A stretch of DNA of 64,000 bases from Pterobdella sp. o SKG-2022 (GCA_964035795.1 OZ038327.1:7191725-7255724); one strand, 5' to 3'; numbered from the stretch's first letter, positions 1 to 13,627 are shown. The notes: generated from the letters alone by a model not told the origin. Program-made: numbers and translations.

Positions 1-111
1 TTTCACACCAACCTTCACACCCCCCCTTCACGCCACCATACCACCTCACACAATCCTTGCCTACCCTCTTCCACCTTGTACACTACTCCTTCCACCACAA
101 CACCACACCAG

Positions 112-1991
112 CTTCGTGTACGCCATCGGAGGATTCAATGGCATAACAAGGATGAATAGTGGTGAAAAGTACAATCCTGCTAACAACACTTGGACCAACA
201 TCATGGAAATGTACAGTCCTAGAAGTAACTTTGGCATCGAGGTGTGGGTGGATGGGTGGGTGGGTGGGTGGATGGATGGATGAATGAATAAATGGATGAA
301 TGGATGGATGGATGAATGGATACACTTGCTCAGGTAATGGACGACATGTTGTATGCTATAGGAGGATTCAACGGAGTGACTACCATCTTCCAAGTTGAGT
401 GCTATGACCCCTCTGCAGATGAATGGTGATGATGATGATGTTTGTGTTGAGGTTGTTGATGGTGATGGTTTTTGTGTTGATGATTATGATGTTGTTGTGG
501 TTTTTGGTGTTGATTTTCGTTGTTGAAATAGTTGTTGATGTTGAAGGTCGTTCAGTGTTGACATTCCCATAGTCAGAGAAGGACAAGGGTCGGATGTTGA
601 GCGGAAAAACGATGCAGCCTGAGACAGATATCAATCAAATTCTCCACTGCTTTCTCATCTAACCACATTTTCTGCTTGTCCTATTAGCAACGAGGTTCAT
701 TTCAGCCAATAATATTTCAGCTCCGGGTGATGAACATAAAGTAGCTGACTCAGTGTGACCTTTTCTTTATTATTCAGGGTAGCTTTTGCTGCTCGGTTAA
801 GTTTTTCTTCTCATGTCCCATAAATCTGGTGAATTTCGTAATTTTTCACAGCTTTTGCGGAAACTTTATCGTTTTTCACTGAGCTTTGACGAGCGTCAGT
901 TCCTTTTGTAGCCTTTCATTGTCAACCACATCACAGTGGATCACTATGTATAAGTTCATATCGTTTGTTGATGTATTTGCAAGCAAACTAATGTTATGCT
1001 TGAAGTTGATTTGTTGTTTCTTGAGGCTGATTGTTGTTGTTGTTGTTGTTTCAACTTTGATGTTGCAATTTTAGAATTCAATATATTATTTTTGTTTCAA
1101 AATTTCGGAAATATTTCACAAAACTAGTTCTTCATCACCATTTGAAACATGCTTCAGAAACTCTCCTGTATCTTCTCCTTCAAACCTTTGTCTATTTTAC
1201 ACCCTCCAAATGAGAGAGTTTCATTTGAGCAAAAACTTCCAGATAAGGTCAGCCTCATATTAGAAACAATTACTGAGGCTTTCCTAGAAACGTGTTACAC
1301 TTTGCTTCTCGTAAGAATATCTAAATTACCAAAATCAACCTTCTCATAAATCTTAGTGAAGTTGTCAATTAACTTTTAAAATATCCAGGACTTTAAAATT
1401 TCTCATAAATATTATTCATGACCTATGGCGAGGTTAAACTAGGTTTTAGTTTTCATAGAATCTGTGAATGAATCTGAAGTTTATGAATTTTTGAGAATTT
1501 AAAAACAAGATTTGAGGCCAAAGTGAAAGTAGAAATTTTGAACTTTGTGTTTAAGCTGTGATAAAAATTTGCTAACCATTCATTCAATGGCACCATAGAA
1601 ACCATTGTAATTCAACTCATGTAATAAAAATGCCAAATATCATGCAAAGAGACAACAAAAATTCGGAAATGCAAAAATTTTAAAATCGTAATAAAAAATA
1701 ATAACAACAATAATAATAAAAATAATATATAAAATTTGAATTTTTGCATTCTTGAAGCTAATAAATTATACACCTTACAACTAAACACCCATAAACAATG
1801 AATAATCCACCACCAACTCTCACAAATATTCTTTTGAACGCATCTTCAGGTATGACTGCACCGACATGAACCTCTACAGAAGTGCTTTGAGTGCATGCGT
1901 GGTGAAGGGACTGCCCAATGTCGAAGACTACATCGATAAGGTTGGTCCTTTTTTAAAAATTATTGATTCAAGGATGCAGTATCACATGTAA
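112..1991 (+). CDS. KLHL10: Kelch-like protein 10 homologue, 3' part (three last exons)
   Basis: Three exons join in one frame: 112-241, 334-425 and 1850-1991, with AG acceptors and GT donors at each junction and a split Trp codon (TG|G) across the second intron. The first two exons encode kelch blades, each with an AIGGFNG core followed by a YNP..NTW or YDPSADEW segment. The last encodes DMNLYRSALSACVVKGLPNV, which closely matches the end of the KLHL10 kelch propeller. KLHL10 proteins are BTB-BACK-kelch adaptors that recruit substrates to CUL3 ubiquitin ligases, known mainly from male germ cells. The BTB, BACK and earlier blades lie outside the window to the left. The reading frame stops at 1989-1991. 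An AAG|GTTGGT donor at 1941 could instead lead to a further exon, since vertebrate KLHL10 has a longer tail. The family is well supported; the exact end is not. Confidence 0.85.
426..1849 (+). other. KLHL10 intron, G/T-rich at its start and A/C-rich at its end
   Basis: The first 120 bases after the donor are almost free of C (GTGATGATGATG, then GTTGTTGATGG-type triplets). The last 90 bases before the acceptor are A/C/T-rich. I see no gene in between; the short open frames at 886-1349 match nothing I know. Confidence 0.6.
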
Positions 1992-2312
1992 AGATGCTCC
2001 TCACAAGCACTGACTGCCTCTCTGAAGGCAAGACCTTTACATATTGTCTCCTGGAATGGCTTGGTGCACCCGGAGGTGAGAGGGCTTTATAGGATCTGGA
2101 TGGGGTCTGCGTTTTGTGGGCTGAGTTTGAAGAGTGAATTTAAGTTTGTCATAAGTCAGTTAATGTTTCAAGTGTGATAAAGATTGATAGTGGCGCCAAT
2201 GCGGAGTGGTCTTAAGGATTTGAAGAACATCCTCACTGCCGCAGCTGAACCTTCGCTGCCATCATTAGGATTGAAGTCAAGCGTCAAACTGCAATTTATA
2301 AAGACTTATTAG
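1992..2312. other. Intergenic, no recognised feature
   Basis: About 320 bases between the KLHL10 stop and an ATT array. I see no coding exon or repeat family here. A KLHL10 3' UTR may lie in it. Confidence 0.4.
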
Positions 2313-2440
2313 TGATGTTATGATTATTATTATTATTGATGTTATGATTATTATTATTATTATTGATTTATGATTATTATTATTATTATTATTATTGATT
2401 TATGATTATTATTATTATTGATGCTATGATTATTATTTAC
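2313..2440. repeat. ATT/GATTTATT microsatellite
   Basis: Imperfect runs of ATT with interspersed TGATTTATG. It abuts the 5' end of the LINE copy that follows. Similar GATTATTATTATTGAT sequence reappears just past the LINE end at about 4279, so the element may have entered an existing ATT array. Confidence 0.8.
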
Positions 2441-4263
2441 CAACAAACTAAAATAAAAAACCCAGAAATAAACAAACTTAAGAACAAAATCAATAAAATC
2501 AGAAACATTTTGAAAAATTGTAAAATAAATCAAACCACAAAAATAAACTTAAACAAAGAAAAACACATTCTACAAAAACAAATTAACAAAAAATGCTTAG
2601 ATAACAAATCCTCAATAACAGAAGAACAATTGAAAGAAATAGAAAATTCAAACTACAATCAAAGAATGCATAAAGCAATAAAACAACTAAACATCAAACA
2701 TAAAACTCCACCACCTCCCTATACCAAATTTCAACTCACTTCATACTATAAAGAAAAATTCAACAAGTCTACAACACAACAAAAACAAGAAAACCAAACA
2801 CATATCAATGTCAAAATAACCAATAGTGAAGTCAACTCTGCCATAAAATCACTCAAAAACAATAGATCACCAGGCTATGACATTATTGTAGCAGAAATGA
2901 TGAAAATATTGAGTAGCACAACCATTGACAAACTTACTCATATAATAAACACCACAATCAACAACAAACAACCTCACCAACTTGGCCTTGGCATCCTACT
3001 ACCTATACCAAAACACAATAAAACCAAAAAAGTAGAAAACACCAGACCAATAATACTACTCTCCACCATTAAAAAAATAATATTACTCACCACTCTAAAT
3101 AGACTAAGACCAACAATAGAAAACTACCTATCACCCAGCCAAACTGCCTATAGGAAAGGTAGATCCATAGAAGACATTGTATGGACACTCAAACTAGAAA
3201 TAGCAAGCACATTAAGCACCAATAAAAAAATCACAATCCAAGGTATAGACTTATCCTAACCCTTTGACTCGGTCAACAGAGTAAAAATGATGGAGATATT
3301 AAATACAATCTGCTCCGAGGAAGATATGAAGTTGATACATTTTCTACTCAATGACACCAGTCTGAGAGTGAGAACCAAATAAGAAGAACCACTTTTGACA
3401 CCAATATTGGCATTTCTCAAGGAGATGGTCTCAGTCCAGTACTTTTCGCCACATACCTAGAAGCAGCGTTGAGAGAAGTCAGAAATAATGTCCATGCTCA
3501 AGACATTGCATATGCTGATGATGTTGATTTCATTAGCAAAGATGGCGTCAACCTAAATATAGTGGAGAAAATATTGGAATAGTGGAACCTAAAAATGAAT
3601 CCCACAAAAACGGAGACTCTCAAAATCGGATCAGACAACGAGTGGAAAAATGCGAAAAAGCTGGGCATGTTACTTGATACAAAGCAAGAGTGGAAAAGGC
3701 GAAAGCAGCTAACAACAACGGCAATGCTCAAGCTAAAAAAAATATGGAACTCGAGCATAACAAGAAACAAAAAGTTAAGAATCTACAAAGCTTACGTTCA
3801 AAGCATCATGCTTTTTGGTTGTAGCACGTGGACAATGGACAAGGGGATGGTTAGATCGGTGGACAGTTTCAACCGAAAAATGGTGCGGTATGTATGTGGG
3901 GTTTTCTGGCCAAACCGCATGAAAACAGAAACCGTGAATGCCCTGATTGAACCAGCCTCTCAAATCGTGACAAGGCGACGCTGGCAAATGTTAAGCCACA
4001 TTCTGCGTATGGATGATTTGGTTCCAGCTAAACAATCCACCATCAATTGCCTCAAGAAAAAAAACGCAAAGCGTGGAAGACCTAGCACCAGCCTTCTCAC
4101 AACGATCAAACACGATCTAAAAGCCCACAAACTAAACATAGATCAAGCAGTTGAACTGGCGCAAGACAGAGACTTATGGAAGCTGGAGGAAAGCGAACGA
4201 AGATCTTTGAAAATATTTGAACACTCAATTTTATCTCTATTTTTGTCTCTTCGTAATTCCTAA
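2441..4263 (+). pseudogene. Decayed LINE reverse transcriptase (5'-truncated non-LTR retrotransposon)
   Basis: Successive frames encode a non-LTR reverse transcriptase. The first segment (to 3259) carries NNRSPGYD, then NTRPIILLS, then SQTAYRKGRS. An in-frame TAA at 3257 replaces the codon before PFDSVNR, where an active copy would read something like SKAFDSVN. The frame then shifts near 3380 and continues with GISQGDGLSPVLFATYLEAA and the catalytic YADDVDF box (TATGCTGATGAT at 3511-3522). A stop follows at 3581-3583, then a 222-codon stretch from 3595 with the C-terminal RRRWQMLSHILRMDD segment. No endonuclease domain is visible, so the copy is 5'-truncated. It ends in an A/T-rich tail (AATAAATAAAATAAAT). 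It is a dead copy; I cannot fix the clade by eye. Confidence 0.88.
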
Positions 4264-4388
4264 TAAATAAAATAAATATGATTATTATTATTGATATTAT
4301 TCTTGTTGACAGTATCATTGTTTTTGTCAAAACTCAGGTCAGAAACCAAGTGATGCAAGAAAGAAGAAGAAACAGACCTTAAACCATT

Positions 4389-4558
4389 ATCGCCTCATCC
4401 TCTTCATCCTCATCACCTCATCCTCTTCATCCTCATCAACTCATTCTCTTCATCCTCATCACCTCATCCTCTTCATCATCAGCATCTCATCCTCTTCATC
4501 CTCATCAGCTCATTCTCTTCATCGTCATCACCTCATCCTCTTCATCCTCATCACCACT
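4389..4558. repeat. Minisatellite, about 30-base CATCCTCTTCATC unit
   Basis: About six imperfect copies of a CTCATCCTCTTCATCCTCAT-type unit in tandem, followed by looser CATC/CTTC sequence to about 4650. Confidence 0.8.
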
Positions 4559-4649
4559 ACAAAAATTTTCCATTTCATCATCATTATGCACTCTAAACAT
4601 GGAATAGTGATCATCCTCCTCTTCTTCATCCTCATCTTCATCTTCTTTT

Positions 4650-5017
4650 TCTCCATCCTCTTCCCTCCAGAGACCACGTGATCCTCATGAAAATGAAACT
4701 TAAATAATCAGTATAATTGTAGGCAATTGAACCGGAAGTTGTGAAAGTATTTTTATATTTTTTGTTTTTAATTTTTGAATTGAGCACTGTATTGAAATAA
4801 TCATTAGTTTTTTTGTTTTCCAATAAACAATGATTTGTTTTCTGATTACATCAATGACTTCTGCCCTCACAACTAAGAGCTCTGTTGGGCGATATAACAT
4901 TTATGTGGTCATGCAGCTGAAACTAAAGTAATGCCGAGTCAGATTCACAAATGGGAACATTCAAAAAGTTTGAAAAAAAATTGTAGTATAACCTCAGCTA
5001 GTGGAGCATCAGACTAG
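4650..5017. other. Intergenic, no recognised feature
   Basis: A/T-rich sequence with no gene that I recognise. The minus-strand open frames here are short and of low complexity. Confidence 0.4.
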
Positions 5018-5593
5018 TTAACTGAAATTATTCTTAGCAGAATAGATTATTGCAACAGATTGTTAGCTGGGTTACCTGAAAAGCAACTGTTTAGAGTGCA
5101 GTCTCTTATCAACGCTACAGCCAGGTTAAGTACAGGCACAAGGAAGTTTGACCGTGTAACTCCAGTCTTGAAAAAGTTGCATTGGGTCAAAATTAGGGAT
5201 AGAGTAGTTCATAAAATACTACTACTTATATTTAAATGTAAGCTGGGATATGGTCCAAAATATATATCGGAAAGACTCATACCTATCTCTGAAATACTTG
5301 AAAGGCGAAAGCTTAGATCTTCGAATTCAACCAATTTATATGTCCTTGAGTCCAAAATTTCTAGTATTGGAAAGCGTAGGTTTGACGTTAAAGGTCCAAG
5401 TTTGTGGAACGGCTTACCGGAAGACTTAAGAAGAGTTAGGAAAGTGAAGAACTTTGGAAAAGGGCTGAAAACTAATTTTTTAAAAAGATATCAAACTTTT
5501 ATAACCTATTATTATAATAGAATATTTTACAAATATCAAATGATCTTGAAACTCCCTGGGTTAAACATCACTATAATATACTTCGTATACTAG
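5018..5593 (+). pseudogene. LINE reverse transcriptase C-terminal fragment (CR1/L2-like)
   Basis: An open frame runs from about 5018 to the TAG at 5591-5593. It begins with LSRIDYCNRLLAGLP, continues with a TPVLKKLHWVKI segment and ends with GPSLWNGLPEDLRRV. These are the hallmarks of the region after the polymerase core in CR1/L2/jockey-type LINEs. The polymerase catalytic boxes are missing, so this is a 5'-truncated copy, although the remaining frame is intact. The visible frame needs no ATG start, since it is only the tail of a larger protein. A SINE fragment follows directly after its stop. Confidence 0.85.
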
Positions 5594-5705
5594 CGGGTTC
5601 GATTGCGTTATGACAAGACAGTTAGCACCTGTTCCACAGTGTCATTTGTCAAACTGAACTTGTAGCAAGCGCTTTGAACGATACGGTGAAGCACTTCATT
5701 TATCC
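5592..5705 (+). repeat. SINE fragment (tRNA-derived family)
   Basis: Starts within the tRNA-like head at a B box (GGGTTCGATTGC). It continues with TTAGCACCTGTTCCACAGTG and TTGTAGCAAGCGCTTTGAAC, which are shared with the full copies at 28609 and 30352. The A-box half of the head is missing. Confidence 0.75.
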
Positions 5706-8685
5706 CAGTTCACCTTCCGGTTACAACTTGCACAAGTCTCGAGTAAGGTGTGCTTGAAGAGGCTCTGAAAGAGGTACTTCAAAAAGGCAAGGACGGACTT
5801 CTAAGGCATTATGTGCTGCTATGGCGGATAGGCAAGTATGGAGAAGAAATTAGGACTTGTCACCTAACTGGAAATCCGATGTCCTACTACACTACACTAC
5901 TACTACTACTACTATTTTAAAAAAATTTTCAAAAGAATGAACAATTAACATATAATATTTTCAGATATTTTCTGTTAATTTATTTAGCGCATATTTAAGT
6001 GGATAAATTTTTATAAATTTTGATTTTAAAAATAAATTTTTAAAAATCGAATGTTAATTAAGATTTTGGGCAGGATCCATAAATTATCAACATTACTCTT
6101 TCCTCCCTTGAAAGGTTTCATCATCAGTTCTAGCTAAACATCATCGGCCAAATAAAAAATTTAAAAAAAAAAAAGAATCCAATAAATTTATTTTTCAAAT
6201 TTAAACATTTTGAATAAATTATTTAAATTAATTTGAAACAAATTGTATAAATTTTATTGAAATCTTGGAACAAATGCTTTAATTTTCAAATTTTATTAAA
6301 ATCTTGGAACAAATTCTTTAACTTTCAAATTTTTTTGAAAATATTAAAATTTCATATATGCTTTTATATAGTTAAAATATATGACTAAGTTTTCATAATT
6401 ATGCTTTGCACCTTTATCGTATGAACACTTCAAATATTTTGTGTATGCCTTCTTTTGGTTGTTCCATCTTTTGATTCACTTCATATTCAAGTTTGAAAGT
6501 ATAAAAGTTTCTGGATTTACCACTTGAAAAATTATTGAATTTGAAAATAAATTCTGTCCTCCCACGTGTAAGTCCAACTTTTGATTTTAAAATCATGTTT
6601 GATTTTGACGTTTTAATTAATTCATGACATAAAATTTTATGCACCATAAAAATGGTGATAGGTGATCTTTCATTGAGCTTCGATTCAGAATTGTGTCTGG
6701 TGCTTTGATAGCGCGCGTGAGAAAGGCATCGGTGTTTTTCAGTGAAAAAAGCTCTGGAATGCATGTTATCGCCTCGAAGTTATATCAAGTGTTTCAAACA
6801 ACTTGATCAATCTTCGGGTTTCTCTTGAAGATTATTCAAGATAAAATTTGAAAAATAAATATTTAAAAGTTGATAGCTATTAAATTGTTGATCACGAGGA
6901 TGGGATTATTTGGGCTGGTATTCTCATGTGATCTGCTTAATGGCCACAAACAACAAAAAAATATATAATAATACATGACTGATGTCAGGAACAAAATAAT
7001 TATGTAAACATTTGATGTTTGTGAATCATTTAGGTAACTTATCAAGAGTTGATAAAAACAAATAATTGTTGAAATATTTTATTTCTCTTTAGAATTTAGC
7101 ATACATGTTCAACCCATCAAATATTGTATTGTTTATCACACATTAGCATGCTTCATTAAAATGAAGATTATATGGAAACTGATTCAAAAGTCAATGCAGG
7201 GTTAAGTGACTAATGTGTTCATAAATCAATCACCTACACACATTGATAACCTAAAATAACTACCATCTCATCTGATATATACTCATTATACTCAAGTGTT
7301 TCTCCGAGCCTTCCTACATTTTTATCTCTGTTTTTATTTAAGATTGGCTACATTTGTAACTAGATTTGATGAGGTGTTGTTTTTAGTATTTATCTTTGCA
7401 ATAAAGCAGTATAAGCTATTAGGATCACAATAACGTCATCAACTGTTATCAGTTTTTATTTCAGTGTTATAAGATCTCACCACCACAAACTGTTTTGCAA
7501 ACTTTTGTTGGTCTTGCTGGAGTGTTCCATTTTTTTAAAATTGTGAAAGATTTGTGTTTTTGGTTGGTTGTATTTCTCATTGATAACTTTCTTAGCTAAT
7601 ATTCATGTTTCAACTAGGATTATGTATAAAACGTGCTTCAAGATAAACTCATAGTTTTTCACCAAATAAATTCATAGGTTTGCATTTAGCATTTTGACAT
7701 GAATTTATAGAATTTTTATAACACATAGGTATGGTTTGATTGGGTGTGGTGTAGACATAATGTAGATGTGTCAGGTACTATGTAAACAAAATATTGAAAA
7801 TTAGGTATATTAACAAAAAGTTGACATCAGCTCGATACAAAATATTTGAAGGTCATGTTTGTCTCAATGGTTGGCGCTGAAACAAAGTGGTTGTTGTGGA
7901 GAGAATTGTTAGTTTTCAATTTCTGAAGTTACACAAGTATTTGATATTTGCTTCGAGTCAACATGGCAACATGAATGTTGCCATAATGAAACAGGTAAGA
8001 ATGATAAGGTTTGTACAGTATTACAAGCAGTGCATGTTCAACCATGGCAGACTTGAAGCTTATTGGTTGTTATTTAATTTCAACACAGTTTCAAAACAAA
8101 CTATCTATCATATGGGCAGAATATGTCTGTTATTGTTAAATGAAAATTTATGGAGTTTATGTAATGGAGAATGACTTATGTAATGAGTCTTTCACCTTTG
8201 CACTCTACATCTCTCATCACAAGTTCAACATTTTGAGACATTCTCATCTTTTTGTATTTATATCTGAACAATACCATGTTTCTATATTTGGCTTCTTCAT
8301 TTTTGAACCGTTTCAAAGTTATTTTATATCAAAAACCCCCCAATTCATTATTCAAACACTTCAAGTATCAAAGCTTCTAAATATTATCAGGCAATTTTTG
8401 TTATTTCCAATAGTTTTTTTATATTTATTTTTTTATCATTTGTTTTTGAACCTCCTAGCTCTTCAGTGATAAGTTTTTTCTTTATCTTATCAGAGTTGTA
8501 TATTGTCAAAAAAGCTCACACCACTCATACATATAATCAAGCATCAACCCATTATTTTAATTCCCACAGAAGTGCACAAGGGTTTTAAAGCAACATTTTG
8601 TGATTGTTGGCTTTTTTAAAAGTGACCAGCAAGCCTCAAATTGATCTTAAAAAAGCCATCAAAAAGCATTCATTGAAAGTTTACA
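5706..8685. other. Intergenic, no recognised gene
   Basis: About 3 kb of A/T-rich sequence upstream of the MCT start codon. It holds a short ACT array at 5885-5915. The open frames at 6414-6764 (minus) and 7887-8469 (plus) show no motif I know. The MCT promoter and 5' UTR should lie at its right end, but no clear TATA box or other element stands out. Confidence 0.4.
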
Positions 8686-11156
8686 ATGTCAAAAGGCACA
8701 TATGAGGTGTCCAAAGAGATGGAGTCAAACCTGCCGACCATCAAGGATTCCATTCCAGAAGAGGGAGGCAAGTTGTTAGAGGAAGAAGATGACATGGAGA
8801 GTGTATATGATGTGCCACTACCTCCCGATGGGGGCTGGGGGTGGGTTGTCATGATGGCTTCCTTTTTCACCAACCTTCTCGTCGATGGTGTTTGCTACAC
8901 ATTTGCCACCATCTATCAAGGTGGATGCTAGTTTATGAGAGTGTGCTTGGGGGGTGATCTGTTGAGGGCGTGTGTGCTTGAGTGTTGATCTGTCAAGAAG
9001 TTTCAATTTTTCTAGACATGATTATCATCAAAACTCATTGGACACCATATTTCTTCATCACCAATTTCAAATTCATTGACACCACCCTCATTCCTCCTCA
9101 AACCCCCATCAAGACTACCCTCATTCCTCCTCAAACCCCCATCAACACTACCCTCATTCCTCCTCAAACCCTCATCAACACTACCCTCATTCCTTCTCAA
9201 CACCACCCTCCTTCTTCCTCAAACCCTCATCAACACTACTCAGGCCTGATGGACACATTCGAGGCAGGTGACACCATCACAGCCCTGGTTGGGTCTCTCG
9301 TGCCTGGAGTCTACCTTCTTGTAGGTTCGCCATCTTTGTTGCCTTTGTTGTCACCTCTTTGTTGCATTTGTTGTCACATCTATGTTGCATTTGTTGTCAA
9401 CTCAGAAAGGAGCAAAAGGATTTGAACAGTGATGATGCAGTATCATTTCGTTTTTTGCAAACACCCTTTCATATTCATTTAAATCCTTCAAAGCATGCAC
9501 TTCACAAATCAAACATGAAGTAACCAATTGGCAGATGTGTTTGTATTGCTAGGTTTTGTTTCTCACCATTTGAGGCTTCGTAAGGTCTGAAGTCGTTGAA
9601 AGCTTGCAACCACAGTTGGAGCTTATGTTATGTGGTGTTTGAGCTGTTGCACGTGTGCTTTGTATCATATATATATAACAGTTTCAATTAATTACCAAAT
9701 CTTTATAATTTATTACCAAATCTTTACAATTTATTATCGAATCTTTGAAATTTATTACCAAATCTTTACAATTTTTTACAAAATTTTCACAATTTATTGC
9801 AAAATCTTTACAATTTATCACAATTTTTTAAAGAATAAAAGAAAAAATTCAATAGAAATTTTATTCCAATGTTAAAAATTCAGAGAAAAATGGAGAAAAA
9901 AATCTTTTTGAAATAAGTTTGAAAATAAATACAAGGGTTTTACAAGAAAACTAACAACATTCATGGCTCATTCATTGATGGTTCCATTATTCCATTGGAT
10001 GACATTGATCATAAATAGATCCAATGATAATCACCAACGATTTTTAAGAAAGCCCATCATCTCTGACCACTTTGGAGTTAACACCAAGTGGAACTTGATG
10101 GAACCCATGAGTTCATGAGCATTCCTCTCATGAAAAGATCAAAGGCTTTATATTCTTCTTGAATGTGGCAATACAAACGACGACAATGGCAACAACATGA
10201 GTTCAAACAACATTACAATGTTGCCAATTGAGGATGGAAAAAATGTAGAAGAGGTATCCAAGTTCAAGTATCTCATAAGCATCTTAAGCAGTGACAATAC
10301 AGTTGACGCAGAGGTGGAATCGCGAATCAACAGAGCATCACAAGTCTTCTGTAGCATCAGTAGACTGTTATGGTACCAACCAAAAATAAAAGTTTTGACT
10401 AAACTGAAACTTTTTAAAGCGGTTATCCTACCAACACTTTCGTATGGCAGTGGGACCTGGAACCTCTTACAGCACAACATCCAACGACTACAAGTATTTG
10501 TTAACAGATGCCTGAGAATCGTCACTGCACTTCACAATGGGAAAAAATGAGAAATATCCAACTTCGGAACAAAGCGAATATAGACAGGGTTGATGTGATG
10601 ATTCAGAAAAGAAGACTCCAATGGCTTGGTCATGTGGAAAGAATGGATGATGATCGTTTACCGAAAAAACTTCTGGTAAGATAAGAGATGGTAAGAGGCA
10701 TCAAGGAGGACAAAAACAGAGGAAGCGTAACCTCATACATACAGAACTGAATGAAGTAAATATGGTGATGAGTTAGAAAACAGAAGTGAGAGAGAAAGAA
10801 ATGGCACACCATAATCTTCAACCTTCTTCATGATCTCAATACATGTAAGAAATCATTAGAAAAAAACAAAAAAGGTTTTGCTAGAGGTCGATATAGCAGC
10901 GACTATGATAACTCAGACAACAAAAACAAATGTTCAAAAGCTTTCTTGCATGTTTCCCGAATGCAAGAAAATAGCTGCCAATAAAGCTGGTTTAACTAAC
11001 CATGTAAGACAAAGGCACAGAACTCAAGAAAGTTATCTATGTCTGTATTGTGGGCTGAGTTTCAAACGACAAGGCCTTCACAGCCACCAAAAGAAATTTT
11101 CTACTTTCAATCCTTCTGTGCACCTGCTTCACGGTAGATAAATGCAGAAGAAGAAG

Positions 11157-11213
<57 letters not shown>

Positions 11214-13540
11214 AAAACAGATCTAAGAAGATTAAGCTTTCAATTTTCAATTTCTCACCCACACACCACAAATCTATCCAAGTTGTGCCACACACACGAG
11301 TTTTTTTAAAGATGTGCAAAGCTTTTTGTAGGCTCATGGCATAATGATCTGCATTAACCTAACCACACAAAGCTTATTACACAACCACTCTTATGAGTGA
11401 TTTATGACTGGGTAAGACTTACTGAAAAGACTCAGTCTATAAAGCTATTCAAACGCTAGCTTTAAACTATGAATTAGTTGGCTTCCAAACACACTGTCTT
11501 GCATGCCATTCTGTACATTCACGTGTGTTTCAAGTCATTCTGTACATTCACATGTGTCTCGAGTCATTCTGTACATTCACATGTATCTCCAGTCATTCTT
11601 AAAATCAAAAGGCAAATAGTTTAATTAGTGAATAGGCTGACTCAAAAAGTGTGGAAACAAAGTATTCCTCATTGAAACTAAGCCTTTCATGAGAAATCTC
11701 AAGGACCACTTGAGAATGTGAGACCACAAAGATTGGTGTTTAAATAATATTTGAAGTTTCATATAATTGCACTATTTATTATTTTGTCTTTTTTTCATTT
11801 TTATCCATTTTTTCAGTTTTTATCTTCTTTCATTAGTTTTTATCCTTATTTTTATCATTCATTAATAAGTCTTCAAGCTTTTATTCATATCTACTGATGG
11901 CACCCATCATGATGAATGACGTCATCAAAAACACTAACCCTAACCCTTCTACACCCACATGTTTCTGTTGATAGCATTATTATTATTATTGTTATTATTA
12001 ATATCAAAAATCTCATCATCATCATTCTCATCACCATCACGTTGCAAATGACCTTAACCCATATTCGAGACTACTTTAAAGTTACAATCCACAAATATAA
12101 AAACAACAATAATGTGAATGAATATATTTAAAGTTGTCATGGGAATGAGATTAATGATTAGGCAGATAATAATAAGCTAGTTTAACAATGATAATTATTA
12201 TTATAACTTACGATATAATAGCATCAATAATCTAGGCCGACTTCTGTCAACCTCAGTTACTGGGACATGTACATCTGTATAATCTGATAGGATTAAATTT
12301 ATTATGTGCAGCAGTAGAATATATAAGGTTGAGTTAATATGGCAGACCTTCCATCTCTACTCAATGAACTTTGAATCCTTGAGTTGACAATAACAACATT
12401 TTTATTGGTGAATATGGATAATAATAATTATAAATAGAAACAATAATAATACAAAAAATTAATTACAACAAAGAACTGGTCCTCCCTTATCACTTCAGAC
12501 CTTCAATCTCACACTATGCAACATTTCGTCGTCTTTATACTACTACTATCACCACTCCACCTAATACTACTACTATCACCACCCCACCTAATACTACTAC
12601 TATCACCACCCCACCTAATACTACTACTATCACCATCCCACTTAATACTACTACTACTATCATCACCCCACCTAATACTACTACTACTATCATCACCCCA
12701 CCTAATACTACTACTACTATCATCACCCCACCTAATACTACTACTACTATCATCACCCCACCTAATACTACTACTATCATCACACCACCTAATACTACTA
12801 CTATCATCACACCACCTAATACTACTACTATCACCACCCCACCTAATACTACTACTATCACCATCCCACCTAATAATACTACTACTATCATCACCCCACC
12901 TAATACTACTACTACTATCATCACCCCACCTAATACTACTACTACTATCATCACCCCACCTAATACTACTACTACTATCATCACCCCACCTAATACTACT
13001 ACTATCATCACACCACCTAATACTACTACTATCACCACCCCACCTAATACTACTACTATGATAAGCTATCATCATTTGGTAAATTAAGCTAGTTTTACGA
13101 AAAGTCTTTTTAAATAAGTACTTTTTGTTTGTTGAACTTACTATTTGATTTAGAATGCCATCCAATGTTTTTTATTTAAGTTAGTAACACACTTCATCTT
13201 CTCCATCAGGCTTTTAACTTTAAGTCTTAAAGTGTTTTCTAATGAAGAACTTGTCTTGGGCACCTACTTTGATGAGAGCAGACTAATGAAACAGCCAGTG
13301 TGCTTCTAACGAGATATAAATGTGAAGGTAATATATGTAGCTTGGAAGTTGCATTGAAGGAGAAAAAAGGGATGCTGGAATTTGTACTCTGGAAGATTGC
13401 AAGCACGAGTTTACATGTCTGAACGGAAGAGAGCTGATTTGGCGAAATTTAACGTCTTAGAAATGGCGGGATTTAGGTGTTGTGGTAAGCCTTTATGTGA
13501 CAACCTTCCATGAAACACATAATGCCTTGTGCGTGCGTGC

Positions 13541-13627
<87 letters not shown>

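Noticed and set aside
7887..8469. Plus-strand open frames upstream of MCT exon 1
   Set aside because: Rich in Phe, Ile, Leu and Tyr as expected for A/T-rich noncoding DNA. No motif, and no splice link to exon 1 that I could see.
11917..11924. Perfect CRE palindrome TGACGTCA in MCT intron 2
   Set aside because: An 8-base palindrome is expected by chance in a window of this size, and nothing nearby supports a promoter.
11931..11947. Telomere-like CTAACCCTAACCC
   Set aside because: Only two units, inside an intron; chance or a minor relic.
12509..13165. Open frames of 167-218 codons on both strands across the 24/27-base array (and at 39118-39774)
   Set aside because: The repeat unit is a multiple of three without stops. 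The translations are pure repeats and lie in an intron.
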